Below are positions 9,294-17,865 of a stretch of 64,000 nt of DNA, in pieces. The stretch spans positions 1,054,001 through 1,118,000 of the forward strand of contig NZ_FOEH01000001.1 in NCBI RefSeq assembly GCF_900110695.1. Direction: 5' to 3'. Position 1 is the stretch's first letter; the number at the start of each line of letters is the position of its first letter. Made by a program: the position numbers and the translations under genes. The notes beneath the pieces were generated by a model. The model was not told the origin of the DNA, ran no database searches, and worked only from the letters and a program-made list of their open reading frames with translations. Source of the stretch: Virgibacillus subterraneus. GTDB lineage: Bacteria; Bacillota; Bacilli; Bacillales; Amphibacillaceae.

Positions 9294-10259
9294 ATGGAAT
9301 ATGTAGCAGGAATCGACGGGGGTGGAACGAAAACAAAAGCAGTTATTGCAGACATGGATGGTCTAATAGTTGCTAAAACAACAGCAGGCCCCACTAATCC
9401 AAATGTTATGTCTCGTGAAAAACTAATACAAACATTAGACACAATGATGCAAGACATGAAAAAACAAGTACCAGACGTGTTTGAAAAAATCTCAAGCGTA
9501 TTTGCTGGCATTTCGGGTGTCGGCAATGCTAAAGCAAAAGCTGACTTAGAAGACATTCTTAAACAAATGGTTTCCAATAGTGTAACGGTATGTGTTGAAG
9601 CAGACACAGTTAATGCTCTATACTCTGGAACATATGGTGAACCAGGTATTGTCCAAATTTCAGGTACTGGTTCGATAACCTATGGAATTAATCAGCAACT
9701 GGAGCATGATCGAGTAGGTGGCTGGGGTTACTTATTTGGTGATGAAGGTAGTGGTTATGATATTGGTCGTCAGGGAATTATGGCGGCATTAAAAGCCAAT
9801 GATGGTCGTGGAGAGAAAACCATTTTACTTGAAATGCTTTGTACATATTTTGCTGTGACACACCCATATGACTTTATACAGAGAATTTATGCTTCACCAA
9901 TACCTAAAAGTAAAATATCTCCTGTTTCTAAACTGGTATTTGAAGCCTATAAACAAAATGATTTGGTTGCTGAGCATATTATGGATAATATAGTAAATGA
10001 ACTAAGCTTAAGTATCCGAACATTATATATGAAACTTTTTAAACCAGATGAAGAAGCAAGAGTAGTGTTATGTGGTGGTGTTTTTAGTGATACTGAAGTG
10101 TTGCCAAGACTACTTGAAGCTGAACTGCAGGAATATAAAAATCTAACTATTACGATTCCAATAATGCTTCCTGTCGGCGGATCATTAATTGGCAGTTATT
10201 TACTGCAAAATATAAAACCGGATTCTAATGTAGTTCAAAATATTATTTCAACACTCTAA
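9294..10259 (+). CDS. BadF/BcrA-family sugar kinase (MurNAc/GlcNAc kinase-like)
   Basis: ASKHA-fold kinase of the BadF/BadG/BcrA/BcrD ATPase family that includes N-acetylglucosamine kinase and the Clostridium MurK, which phosphorylates both MurNAc and GlcNAc at O6. Visible motifs are the phosphate-1 loop GIDGGGTKTKAVIADMDG, ISGTGSITYGI, GGWGYLFGDEGSGYDIG and the adenosine motif VVLCGGVFSD. Unphosphorylated MurNAc entering through an ABC system would need such a kinase before MurQ can act, and no PTS gene is seen nearby. The exact sugar (MurNAc, GlcNAc or both) cannot be fixed from sequence. Confidence 0.85.
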   Translation: MEYVAGIDGGGTKTKAVIADMDGLIVAKTTAGPTNPNVMSREKLIQTLDTMMQDMKKQVPDVFEKISSVFAGISGVGNAKAKADLEDILKQMVSNSVTVCVEADTVNALYSGTYGEPGIVQISGTGSITYGINQQLEHDRVGGWGYLFGDEGSGYDIGRQGIMAALKANDGRGEKTILLEMLCTYFAVTHPYDFIQRIYASPIPKSKISPVSKLVFEAYKQNDLVAEHIMDNIVNELSLSIRTLYMKLFKPDEEARVVLCGGVFSDTEVLPRLLEAELQEYKNLTITIPIMLPVGGSLIGSYLLQNIKPDSNVVQNIISTL

Positions 10260-10279
10260 TTAAAAGAGAAGGTGATTGT

Positions 10280-11155
10280 GTGTCGCATGTAAAAGGTGGA
10301 CTTGTCATATTGAAAGAGATGGTCAATAGTTTACCACCCTCAGAGAAGAAAATAGCAGAGTATATTTTGAATAATCCAGAGGAATCAATTCTTCTAACAG
10401 CATTAATGCTTGGGGAAAAAAGTCAAACAAGCAGTGCAGCTGTCATCCGTTTATGTAAATCGTTGGGATTCAATGGGTTCCAAGAGTTGAAGATTCGTGT
10501 AGCAGGTGATTTACAGGCCGGATCGGTGAAAGGATATAGGGATATAGAACGAAATGAAGATTTTAAAGATATTATCGATAAGGTGACATCAAATACGATT
10601 CAAACACTTAAAGAAACAGTAGATATTATGAGTGAAAAGAATTTAAAGAAAGCTGTAACTGCTTTATCAAATGCAAAATCCATCGTATTTATTGGATTTG
10701 GTGCTTCTTACATAGCAGCTAAAGATGCAGAACAGAAGTTTATTCGTATTGATAAAAATGCTCAGTCCTTTTCGGATGTACATATGGCAGCCACCGCAAT
10801 TGCCAATAAAGGCCCAGAGGATGTGGTTGTTGGTATTTCGTTTTCTGGCAGCACGAAAGAAGTAGGTAAATTACTGGATCTTGCCCAACAGAAGAGTTCC
10901 ACAACGATTAGCATAACAAAGTATGGCAATTCATTAGTCTCCAAGTTTTCCGACATACAGTTGCATACCTCTGCAGCAAAAGAGGCGACTTTCAGAAGTG
11001 GTGCAACTTCCTCCAGAATTGCCCAGCTACATTTAATAGACATTTTATTAATGTGTTTAGCATCAGAGGATTATGAAGAAACTATTCATCATTTAGATGA
11101 AACGAGAGAGGCGGTCTCCTTTCTAAGGGAAGAAGACTCAAAGGAGAAGAAATGA
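10280..11155 (+). CDS. MurR/RpiR family transcriptional regulator (second copy)
   Basis: RpiR-family regulator of 291 residues with an N-terminal helix-turn-helix (LPPSEKKIAEYILNN ... SSAAVIRLCKSLGF) and a C-terminal SIS domain (IGFGASYIAAKDAEQK, ISFSGSTKEVGKLL, RSGATSSRIAQLHLIDILL). It starts at GTG 10280 with GAAGGTG just upstream. It closes the first operon and lies directly before murQ, the classical murR position. It shares the overall plan and many motifs with the regulator at 658, for example SGATASRIAQL versus SGATSSRIAQL, so the two are paralogs and may divide control between the two transporters. Confidence 0.88.
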   Translation: MSHVKGGLVILKEMVNSLPPSEKKIAEYILNNPEESILLTALMLGEKSQTSSAAVIRLCKSLGFNGFQELKIRVAGDLQAGSVKGYRDIERNEDFKDIIDKVTSNTIQTLKETVDIMSEKNLKKAVTALSNAKSIVFIGFGASYIAAKDAEQKFIRIDKNAQSFSDVHMAATAIANKGPEDVVVGISFSGSTKEVGKLLDLAQQKSSTTISITKYGNSLVSKFSDIQLHTSAAKEATFRSGATSSRIAQLHLIDILLMCLASEDYEETIHHLDETREAVSFLREEDSKEKK

Positions 11156-11253
11156 TTTTATTTTGAAAAAATAGCTATTTTCATTTTATATTTAGCATAA
11201 AATAGAATAAGACTATGCTTATTGAAATTTTATTACTAAATTTTTACGTTTTA

Positions 11254-11282
11254 TTGACAAAATAATTCACTGGCACTATAAT
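11254..11282 (+). promoter_or_regulatory. Consensus SigA promoter of murQ unit
   Basis: Perfect TTGACA (11254-11259), a 17-nt spacer and perfect TATAAT (11277-11282). It lies about 90 bp upstream of murQ, so murQ and the sugar ABC genes form a separate transcription unit. Confidence 0.85.
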
Positions 11283-11295
11283 TATATCAAATAAC

Positions 11296-11309
11296 TGAAA
11301 GCGCTTTTA
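11296..11309 (+). promoter_or_regulatory. CcpA cre box before murQ
   Basis: TGAAAGCGCTTTTA matches the cre consensus TGWAARCGYTWWCA except for one position near the end. It lies about 14 bp after the murQ -10 box, around the start of transcription, where CcpA normally represses. Confidence 0.7.
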
Positions 11310-11368
11310 TATAAAATTTATAAAACTACTAAATAATTTATCTACAACGTGAATGTTAGGAGAATTAC

Positions 11369-12286
11369 ATGCCAATGGAATTATCAAAGTTAACTACCGA
11401 AAAGCGAAATGAAAAAAGTATGCAATTGGATCAAATGTCAACTATGGAAATTTTAAAGACGATCAACGATGAAGATCAGAAAGTGGCAAAAGCAGTTGAA
11501 GCAGTTTTGTCTAAAGTCGATAAAGCAATTGAACATATTTATAAAGCGCTGGCAGATGGTGGACGACTTTTCTACGTAGGTGCTGGCACGAGTGGACGAC
11601 TTGGTGTAATTGATGCATCTGAATGTCCGCCAACTTTCATGACCCCGCCAGACATGGTGCAAACCGTTATGGCTGGTGGAAATGGAGCATTCTTCAGTGC
11701 AGTAGAAGGGTCAGAGGATGATGAAACACAGGGGGCGGATGATCTTAAAGCAAAAAACCTCACTGACAAAGACGTTGTAATTGGGATTACTGCTAGTGGT
11801 CGTACGCCATACCCGATTGGTGCACTAAAATATGCACGAGATATTGGTGCTTACACGGTTTCGTTATCATGTAATGAAGGATCATTGATTAGCCAATTTG
11901 CCGACTGTGATATAGAAGTCGTTGTTGGCCCAGAAGTATTAACAGGCTCTACACGAATGAAGGCAGCAACAGCCCATAAAATGGTGCTGAACATGATAAG
12001 TACAACAACAATGGTTAAGCTTGGTAAAGTTCATGAAAATCTGATGGTTGATGTTCACGCAAGCAATTACAAACTAATGGAACGAGCAAAGCGTACGATT
12101 ATTGAAATTACGAATGTTTCTTATGAGGAAGCTGAAGAAACTCTTAAATCTACTAAAAATGAGGTTAAACCAGCAATTGTGATGATTAAAGGAGGTGTTA
12201 CATACCCGAAAGCCATGGATGCAATCGAGTACAGTAATGGATATGTTCGGGATGCAATTAATTATGCATTACAGCACAATGTCTGA
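11369..12286 (+). CDS. murQ: N-acetylmuramic acid 6-phosphate etherase
   Basis: MurQ removes the lactyl ether of MurNAc-6-phosphate, giving GlcNAc-6-phosphate and D-lactate in the cytoplasm. The SIS-fold protein (305 residues, normal length) carries the family signature YVGAGTSGRLGVIDASECPPTF, the segment AVEGSEDDETQGADDL, the ASGRTPYPIGALKYA loop and GPEVLTGSTRMKAATAHKMVLNM. The ribosome site TAGGAG precedes ATG 11369. It is the convergence point of both phosphorylation routes in this island (AnmK and the BadF-type kinase). Confidence 0.96.
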   Translation: MPMELSKLTTEKRNEKSMQLDQMSTMEILKTINDEDQKVAKAVEAVLSKVDKAIEHIYKALADGGRLFYVGAGTSGRLGVIDASECPPTFMTPPDMVQTVMAGGNGAFFSAVEGSEDDETQGADDLKAKNLTDKDVVIGITASGRTPYPIGALKYARDIGAYTVSLSCNEGSLISQFADCDIEVVVGPEVLTGSTRMKAATAHKMVLNMISTTTMVKLGKVHENLMVDVHASNYKLMERAKRTIIEITNVSYEEAEETLKSTKNEVKPAIVMIKGGVTYPKAMDAIEYSNGYVRDAINYALQHNV

Positions 12287-12357
12287 AACAACATTGATAG
12301 TTTCATAAACTATTAATGGTTTCATATATATTTATTAATACAAAGGGGGAAATTAGG

Positions 12358-13698
12358 TTGAAGAAGTTATTTAAAAGTCCTTTAGTATGGGTAGCTGTTG
12401 TTATGCTTCTTTTGGCAGTAGGCTGTTCAGATGATGGTGGAGATTCACCAGCTGATGGCAAAACTGATGAAGATGTGAAGAACGACGGAGAAGTAAATGG
12501 AACTATGGAGATTCAATACTTTGTCGGCGGTTATGGTGACTCTTGGTGGAAAGAAGTAATTGGAGAATTCAAAGAAGAGTATCCTGACGTTGAAGTTGTT
12601 GAACATGCTGGTCCAAATATTAATGAAGAAATGAGATCCCGTTGGGTTTCAGACGATCCACCTGATGTTGTATACATTGATGGTGCCGGGTCAAGTGAAA
12701 CACAAATGGTTGAAGATGGACAGTTAATGAATCTGTCAGATTGGATTCAAGACATTGAACTAGAAGATGGTTCACCACTTCTTGACAGTTTTATTGTAGA
12801 ACCAGCTAAGTACGATGGAGATATTTACAGCTTGCCATTAGTATTCGACACATGGGGTACATGGTATGACAAAGCCTGGTTTGAAGAAGAAGGCTGGGAA
12901 GTACCAAAAGACTTTGATAGTTTCATGAGCACAATGGGGAATATTCAGGATTCTGCTGACATTGCTCCATTTGTAACGACTGGTCAGCACCCTTATTATT
13001 TCTTAAGAGGTATGCTGTATCCTGCATTTGGTGCAGCTGGCGGAGATGAATTATTAAATGATGTTATCACTGGTGCTGAAGGTGCCTGGACTAGTGAACC
13101 AGTTTTAAATGTAATGAAAAAGGTAGAAAAAATGGCAGAAGAAGGATACATTGATCCTGGTTTTGGTGCATTGAACCATACACAATCACAAATGAACTTC
13201 CTGCTTCATGATAATGCATTTATCCCAGTAGGTTTCTGGCTACCAAATGAAATGGCTAACGATACACCGGAAGACTTTGACTATGGATTTATTCCATCAC
13301 CAATGCAGGAATCAGGTGAGCCAATGGCAATTGTTCCGGATTTACGACCATTAGCAATAGCAGAACAGGCTGAAAACCCTGAGGCTGCTAAAGCTTTTGT
13401 TGAGTTTGTCTTTACGAAAAAATACGCGAAATCATTCTCAGAACACACTGGTGCTATCATGAACCTTAAGGGTGTAGATTTGGCTTCAAACGAAAATGTT
13501 CCTGGTTATTTAATCGATGCTAATGAGATGATAAATGACCCTGAACAAGTACAAATTCACCATAAACCACATCCAATGAGTTCAGATCTTGAGACACCAA
13601 TTAGTAATTCACTTGTATCTCTGATGCTGGGTAACATTACTGCAGAAGAGTTTGTTGAAGAAGCAGAAGCAGCAGCTGCTGAATATCGTAATCAATAA
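12358..13698 (+). CDS. Sugar ABC transporter substrate-binding lipoprotein, family 1 (CUT1)
   Basis: Family 1 extracellular solute-binding protein. Translation most likely starts at TTG 12358, preceded by AAAGGGGG; the ATG at 12316 has no ribosome site and would bury the signal peptide. The lipoprotein signal is KKLFKSPLVWVAVVMLLLAVGCSDD. The mature part shows the sugar-binding fold (VNGTMEIQYFVGGYGDSWW, DVVYIDGAGSS, SLPLVFDTWGTWYDKAWFEEEGW). Between murQ and wall hydrolases, its ligand is probably MurNAc, GlcNAc or a MurNAc disaccharide (inference). Confidence 0.88.
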   Translation: MKKLFKSPLVWVAVVMLLLAVGCSDDGGDSPADGKTDEDVKNDGEVNGTMEIQYFVGGYGDSWWKEVIGEFKEEYPDVEVVEHAGPNINEEMRSRWVSDDPPDVVYIDGAGSSETQMVEDGQLMNLSDWIQDIELEDGSPLLDSFIVEPAKYDGDIYSLPLVFDTWGTWYDKAWFEEEGWEVPKDFDSFMSTMGNIQDSADIAPFVTTGQHPYYFLRGMLYPAFGAAGGDELLNDVITGAEGAWTSEPVLNVMKKVEKMAEEGYIDPGFGALNHTQSQMNFLLHDNAFIPVGFWLPNEMANDTPEDFDYGFIPSPMQESGEPMAIVPDLRPLAIAEQAENPEAAKAFVEFVFTKKYAKSFSEHTGAIMNLKGVDLASNENVPGYLIDANEMINDPEQVQIHHKPHPMSSDLETPISNSLVSLMLGNITAEEFVEEAEAAAAEYRNQ

Positions 13699-13719
13699 GT
13701 AAGTGTGTTTAAGTAACGG

Positions 13720-13770
13720 TATGGAATGTGAAGCGGGCTTCTATAGCTTTACATTCCATATATTTATTTT
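13720..13770 (+). terminator. Terminator-like hairpin between sugar binding protein and permease
   Basis: A perfect 10-bp stem TATGGAATGT/ACATTCCATA (13720-13729 with 13751-13760), with a further AGC/GCT pair inside and a T-rich tail. It probably attenuates transcription into the permease genes. Confidence 0.65.
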
Positions 13771-13787
13771 TTAGAAAGAGTGATTGG

Positions 13788-14681
13788 ATGGTACAGTCTA
13801 AAAAACAAAAATACCTATTTCTTGCCTTTTGCCTTATTCCAACTTTTATAATGTTTAGTATTTTTACCCTATATCCTTTGTTTAGTGGTCTATACTATTC
13901 TTTCTTTGAATGGTCAGGTTCGTCACAGGTAAAAGAGTTTATTGGGTTTGATAACTATGTAAAGTTATTTAAAGATGAGATAATCCCCGCTACAATCTGG
14001 CATGATTATTTTCTTGTTGTCACAAAGGTTATCGGTATAATGATTATGGCTTTGTTTATTGCTGTAGCATTAACGCAATTAAAGATAAAAGAAGCGCCAT
14101 TTTACCGTATCATCTTTTTCTTCCCGAATATAATGTCTGTCGTTGTAATTGGTATTTTATGGACGTTTATTTATAACCCAAGTCTAGGTCTTGTTAATTC
14201 AGGTCTTGAATTCCTTGGATTGGAGAGTTGGGCTAAGCCATGGTTAGGCAGCGAAGATTGGGCCTTACCGAGTCTTGTTCTTCCGTCAATATGGGCAGGT
14301 ATAGGGTTATTCATGCTCTTACTGATGGGTGGTATTGCTAATATTTCAAAAAGCTTTTATGAAGCAGCTGAAATAGATGGAGCAAATGAATGGCAGCAAT
14401 TCTGGAAGGTGACCTTACCACTTGTATGGCCACAGATCAAAATTTCTATCTTATATATCGTTATCACAACGTTAAACGGTTCCTTTATTATTGTGCAAAT
14501 CATGACGGGAGGCGGTCCGAATAACTCTACACACGTTATGGGGTCGTATCTCTATCAGCAAGCATTTCGGCAATATAACTTTGGATATGGTGCAACAATC
14601 GGAGTAATGATCTTAGTTCTTTCTCTGATAACTGTGTTAATCTTACAGTTCTTTATGCGAAGAGAAAAAGTAGAATATTAG
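13788..14681 (+). CDS. Sugar ABC transporter permease 1 (MalF-like)
   Basis: CUT1 membrane subunit with six predicted helices. The start at ATG 13788 follows AGAAAGAGTG; the longer frame upstream is made of the terminator hairpin. The coupling loop is EAAEIDGANEWQQFWKVTLPLVWPQI, the EAA motif of this family. The C-terminal half shows MTGGGPNNSTHVMGSYLYQQAF, typical of MalF/UgpA-type permeases. A dispersed repeat begins exactly at its stop codon. Confidence 0.9.
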   Translation: MVQSKKQKYLFLAFCLIPTFIMFSIFTLYPLFSGLYYSFFEWSGSSQVKEFIGFDNYVKLFKDEIIPATIWHDYFLVVTKVIGIMIMALFIAVALTQLKIKEAPFYRIIFFFPNIMSVVVIGILWTFIYNPSLGLVNSGLEFLGLESWAKPWLGSEDWALPSLVLPSIWAGIGLFMLLLMGGIANISKSFYEAAEIDGANEWQQFWKVTLPLVWPQIKISILYIVITTLNGSFIIVQIMTGGGPNNSTHVMGSYLYQQAFRQYNFGYGATIGVMILVLSLITVLILQFFMRREKVEY

Positions 14682-14764
14682 AAAACTAGGCTTATCGCCA
14701 AGCCTTAATATAGATAAGCCTTAGTTGCACTTATGCAGTAAGAAAGGATTTTATATTTTCTTAA
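14681..14764 (-). repeat. Two-hairpin dispersed repeat, copy A
   Basis: Reverse-strand copy of the approximately 85-bp family also seen at 21824, 22923, 26653 (partial), 58485 and, degenerate, 62559. It contains AAGAAAATAT..CTTTCTT-like arms, the core ACTGCATAAGTGCAACTAAGGCTTATC and GGCTTATC/GATAAGCC arms. It lies inside the sugar ABC operon between the two permease genes and creates a spurious upstream extension of the second one. Confidence 0.85.
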
Positions 14765-14787
14765 CTGCGAGAAGGGAGGATAACCTA

Positions 14788-15630
14788 GTGAAGCGTAGTG
14801 TAGGTCAATTTATAGCAAGAACGGGAATTAGAATTCCGCTTATATTATGGTCAATAGCTGTACTTTATCCGATTATTTGGATGTTTATAGGTTCATTTAA
14901 ATCAAACGCAGAGATTTATGCCAATCCATGGGGCTTTCCAGAGACATGGAATATTCAAAACTTCGTTACTGCGTGGTCAGAATATAATATAGACACAAGT
15001 GTTTTTAACAGTTTAATTGTAACAGTAGTGGGCGCTTTGCTTACGTTATTACTGGCGGTTCCAACTGCATATGCACTTGAAAGAATTAGATTTAAAGGCA
15101 GTAACTTTTTATTTACGCTTTATATTTCAGCGATGATGATTCCAATGGTACTCGGTTGGATCCCTCTATTCTTCCTGTTGGAACAGTTTAATTTATTGGA
15201 TAATATCTTTGGACTTGCTATTGTGTATGCAATAAGCCAGCTTCCATTTTCCATTTTTGTATTGACAAGTTTTATCAGTACGATTCCAAAATCGCTGGAA
15301 GAGTCTGCTGCCATGGATGGTATGTCACCATATGGTGTTCTATGGAAAATAATCACACCGTTATCCATGTCTGGTATTATTACTGTTACGATTATGAATG
15401 CAATCCAATTTTGGAATGAGTATTTCATGGCATTAATCTTTCTTCAGTCGGAAGGAAACTATACACTGGCATTAGCGATTGATTTTATTAGTAGTGAAGC
15501 GCAGTATACAAACGCCTGGGGAACTTTATTTGCAAGTCTGGTAATCGCAATTCTTCCAGTCATTATTCTTTATGCAATCTTCCAGCAGCGGATTGCGAAA
15601 GGTATGACAGAAGGTGCAATAAAAGGATAA
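14788..15630 (+). CDS. Sugar ABC transporter permease 2 (MalG-like)
   Basis: Second CUT1 membrane subunit. GTG 14788 has a very good ribosome site AAGGGAGGA at 14772-14780; the frame upstream of it is repeat copy A and is not coding. The EAA coupling loop is EESAAMDGMSPYGVLWKIITPL. Helices begin at IPLILWSIAVLYPIIWMFIGSFKS, the usual MalG start. No ATP-binding gene follows; a terminator does. The transporter therefore probably uses a shared MsmX/UgpC-type ATPase encoded elsewhere, as in B. subtilis. Confidence 0.9.
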   Translation: MKRSVGQFIARTGIRIPLILWSIAVLYPIIWMFIGSFKSNAEIYANPWGFPETWNIQNFVTAWSEYNIDTSVFNSLIVTVVGALLTLLLAVPTAYALERIRFKGSNFLFTLYISAMMIPMVLGWIPLFFLLEQFNLLDNIFGLAIVYAISQLPFSIFVLTSFISTIPKSLEESAAMDGMSPYGVLWKIITPLSMSGIITVTIMNAIQFWNEYFMALIFLQSEGNYTLALAIDFISSEAQYTNAWGTLFASLVIAILPVIILYAIFQQRIAKGMTEGAIKG

Positions 15631-15635
15631 TTTTT

Positions 15636-15669
15636 AAGCGGTAGCCACTATTTTGTGGTTACCGCTTTT
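15636..15669 (+). terminator. Terminator of the murQ-sugar ABC operon
   Basis: A 13-bp stem AAGCGGTAGCCAC/GTGGTTACCGCTT (one G-U pair) with TTTTGGTTGTTTT behind. Confidence 0.85.
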
Positions 15670-15694
15670 GGTTGTTTTCTAAAGTTCTATGATA

Positions 15695-15874
15695 CCGCTA
15701 CGGAAATACACTTCGCGCACCTAGGGCGGCTGGTGAGCCTCCTCGTGCTGCGCACTCCGGAGTCTCGCCGATGCCTTTCCTTCGACGAACACGACGTTCT
15801 AGTGTCGGCGTTGGCCACAGGACGTGGCCGTCTTTAGCCGACCCGCAGGAGTCTCCGTGTATTTCCTCCGCTGG
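15695..15874 (+). repeat. GC-rich palindromic repeat, copy 1
   Basis: A 180-bp island far richer in G+C than its surroundings. The outer arms contain CGGAAATACAC and its complement GTGTATTTCC. Inside are nested hairpins GTCGGC/GCCGAC and GGCCAC/GTGGCC (15803-15842). Segments such as GGCTGGTGAGCCTCCTCG and CCCGCAGGAGTCTCCG recur, inverted and diverged, in copy 2 at about 15949-16110. No convincing protein is coded. Similar elements are, as far as I recall, scattered in many Bacillaceae genomes. Confidence 0.75.
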
Positions 15875-15948
15875 GGTGGTGGGCTACATATAACTTAAAA
15901 ATTCTTATTGTGATGGATAAACAAGGTTTAAACCATTATAACCAGCAG

Positions 15949-16110
15949 TTGGAATATGCGATACTCCTGTGGGACAGCGATCCAAAGAGACCCCACAGAG
16001 AGCGTTCTTTGCGAACGAGGTAGACTAAGTACAGCCACGTCCTGTGGTAACGTCTGCACTAGCACGTCCTATGCGTCGGAGGCTCGTGGTGAGCCCGCGG
16101 CTAGGGAAGA
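15949..16110 (-). repeat. GC-rich palindromic repeat, copy 2 (inverted, degraded)
   Basis: Inverted relative to copy 1: GGAATATGCGATACTCCTG matches the complement of CAGGAGTCTCCGTGTATTTCC, and GGAGGCTCGTGGTGAGCCCG matches the complement of copy 1 GGCTGGTGAGCCTCC. The central hairpin CCACGTCCTGTGG corresponds to copy 1 GGCCACAGGACGTGGCC. The far palindromic arm is not recognisable. Confidence 0.65.
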
Positions 16111-16510
16111 CACTGTGAAAGCTTCAGCTTGAACAGATGTCGCCTTTGTACCCGGAGGGGTGATTGCGTGATCAGAGAGCCACACAAACGAAGATTATCC
16201 TTAATCAGTCGTAGTTCATATATATTCTTATCAAAAACAACAATCGTTTAGAAAACACCTTACTAAAAAAGCTGTAACCTTCCCCACATTACGTAACAGT
16301 GTATGTCAATTGCGAGAGTTAGAGCAGTGAAATTTACGAAAAAATACCTTTATAAAATAGAAAATGCAATTAGGAACTTCTTTTACCCGGTGTAGTAAAG
16401 ATACTGTCAGGAAAAGCTTGTTCCATTCCATCTGTAGATTGTTATTTCTATTTATTCTACTAAACCACCCCTTGGTAATAATAAGATCCTGTGACATACC
16501 TAAAAGAATA
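16111..16510. other. Non-coding stretch, nothing recognised
   Basis: AT-rich after the repeats. Short open frames on both strands have no ribosome sites and no recognisable protein features. I see no RNA gene here. Confidence 0.5.
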
Positions 16511-16549
16511 AAAAAAAGTGGGTGTCCCAAATTTATTGGGACACCCTTT
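16511..16549 (-). terminator. Terminator of the namZ operon
   Basis: A perfect 11-bp stem GGGTGTCCCAA/TTGGGACACCC (16520-16530 with 16536-16546). The T-tract is on the minus strand, downstream of namZ. Confidence 0.85.
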
Positions 16550-16575
16550 ATAGTTATGGGGGTAACTATCAACTC

Positions 16576-17841
16576 TTAATATAGTAAATACCCTTCTCGG
16601 ATATTTTTAAACTCATTTAATTCATCTTTCCATTGTTCCTCCATATATTCTACTGATTTACCTTCTTTAATTGCTTCACGAATCCAACCATTTCCGACCA
16701 GGTAATCGAAGAATGAAATGCCAGCACTATTTTCAGCGCGGAATGCGAAGTCCTCTGGATACATATCGTGCAATGTCTTTACGATATGAAGACCAGTTTT
16801 TATAGGGTGAAATGATTGCTTGTGTGTAACGTGAATCTGTACACCGTGACTTAATGTGCCACTATGCTTGGAAAATGCAGGTGTGAACGATGCTGCCCTG
16901 AAATCAACACCAGGCAAATGCAATTCATTCAAGGTTGCTGCAAATTCAGTGCTATTAATATATGGTGCTCCAAGCAATTCAAATGGTTTAGTTGTTCCAC
17001 GTCCTTCAGATGCGTTTGTTCCTTCAATTAATGCTGCACCTGGATAAACATTAGCTGTATCTGTTGTTGGCATATTAGGTGATGGCATAACAAACTCTAA
17101 TGGTGTTTCGTCATAATACATATTACGTTTCCAGCCATTCATTCCTACAACAGTTAAATCAGCTCCAATATTGTATTCATTATTGAATAACTTCGCAAGT
17201 TCGCCGACAGTCATACCATGTCGTAATGGAATAGGATACTTACCTACAAATGAAGAGTATTCTGGATCAAGTACTGGCCCTTGTACCTTTTCGCCACCTT
17301 GTGGGTTCGGACGATCTAGTACGACAAATGGAATATCGTTTTCCTGTGCAGCTTCCATTGCATAAGCCATTGTGTAGATATACGTGTAAAATCTTGTTCC
17401 CACATCCTGAATATCAAAGACTAATACATCAATATTCTCAAGCATTTCTGGTGTTGGCTTTCTTGTTTCGCCATATAAACTGTATACTGGTAATCCAGTT
17501 GTTTCATCAATATAATAATCGACGTATTCACCAGCCTGTGCACTACCACGTACACCGTGCTCAGGTCCGTATAGTTTTGTTAAATCAACATCAGGGTCGT
17601 TGTGTAAAACATCAACAATACTGTTTAAATCCTTGTCAACTCCAGTAGGGTTAGTAATTAATCCTACTTGCTTACCTTCAATTAAATCCTTTTGTTCGTC
17701 GAGTAAAACGTCTACGCCTAGCTCGAACTTTTTATCTTTACCTTTTGATTTTCCGTTGTTATCGCCATTATTTGCATAGACCGCGGTTAAAGAACCGAGT
17801 ACAAAAAGAAGTGCTGCTATTGTTATTAGATATTTTCTCAT
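16576..17841 (-). CDS. namZ: Exo-beta-N-acetylmuramidase, DUF1343 family, secreted
   Basis: NamZ/YbbC removes non-reducing-end MurNAc from wall fragments. The protein has 421 residues with an N-terminal signal peptide (MRKYLITIAALLFVLGSLTAVYA) and an Asn/Lys-rich linker. Family hallmarks follow: VGLITNPTGVD, LYGPEHGVRGSAQAGEYVDYYID, VFDIQDVGTRFYTYIYTMAYAMEAA, DRPNPQGGEKVQGPVLD, and EGTNASEGRGTTKPFELLGAPYI. It is last in the operon with nagZ 24 bp upstream, the same order as B. subtilis amiE-nagZ-namZ. Confidence 0.93.
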   Translation of the reverse strand: MRKYLITIAALLFVLGSLTAVYANNGDNNGKSKGKDKKFELGVDVLLDEQKDLIEGKQVGLITNPTGVDKDLNSIVDVLHNDPDVDLTKLYGPEHGVRGSAQAGEYVDYYIDETTGLPVYSLYGETRKPTPEMLENIDVLVFDIQDVGTRFYTYIYTMAYAMEAAQENDIPFVVLDRPNPQGGEKVQGPVLDPEYSSFVGKYPIPLRHGMTVGELAKLFNNEYNIGADLTVVGMNGWKRNMYYDETPLEFVMPSPNMPTTDTANVYPGAALIEGTNASEGRGTTKPFELLGAPYINSTEFAATLNELHLPGVDFRAASFTPAFSKHSGTLSHGVQIHVTHKQSFHPIKTGLHIVKTLHDMYPEDFAFRAENSAGISFFDYLVGNGWIREAIKEGKSVEYMEEQWKDELNEFKNIREGYLLY

Positions 17842-17865
17842 AAATAATACGCTCCTTTTCTATGT

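Noticed and set aside
15655-15837. 60-codon open frame in the gap after the sugar ABC operon
   Set aside because: It lies in the terminator and GC-rich palindromic repeat, has no ribosome site and resembles no protein.
15695-16110. CRISPR array
   Set aside because: There are only two diverged, inverted, palindromic elements, with no regular direct repeats or spacers and no cas genes.
16306-16579. Two overlapping short open frames on opposite strands before namZ
   Set aside because: No ribosome sites; both run through the namZ terminator; the composition looks random.
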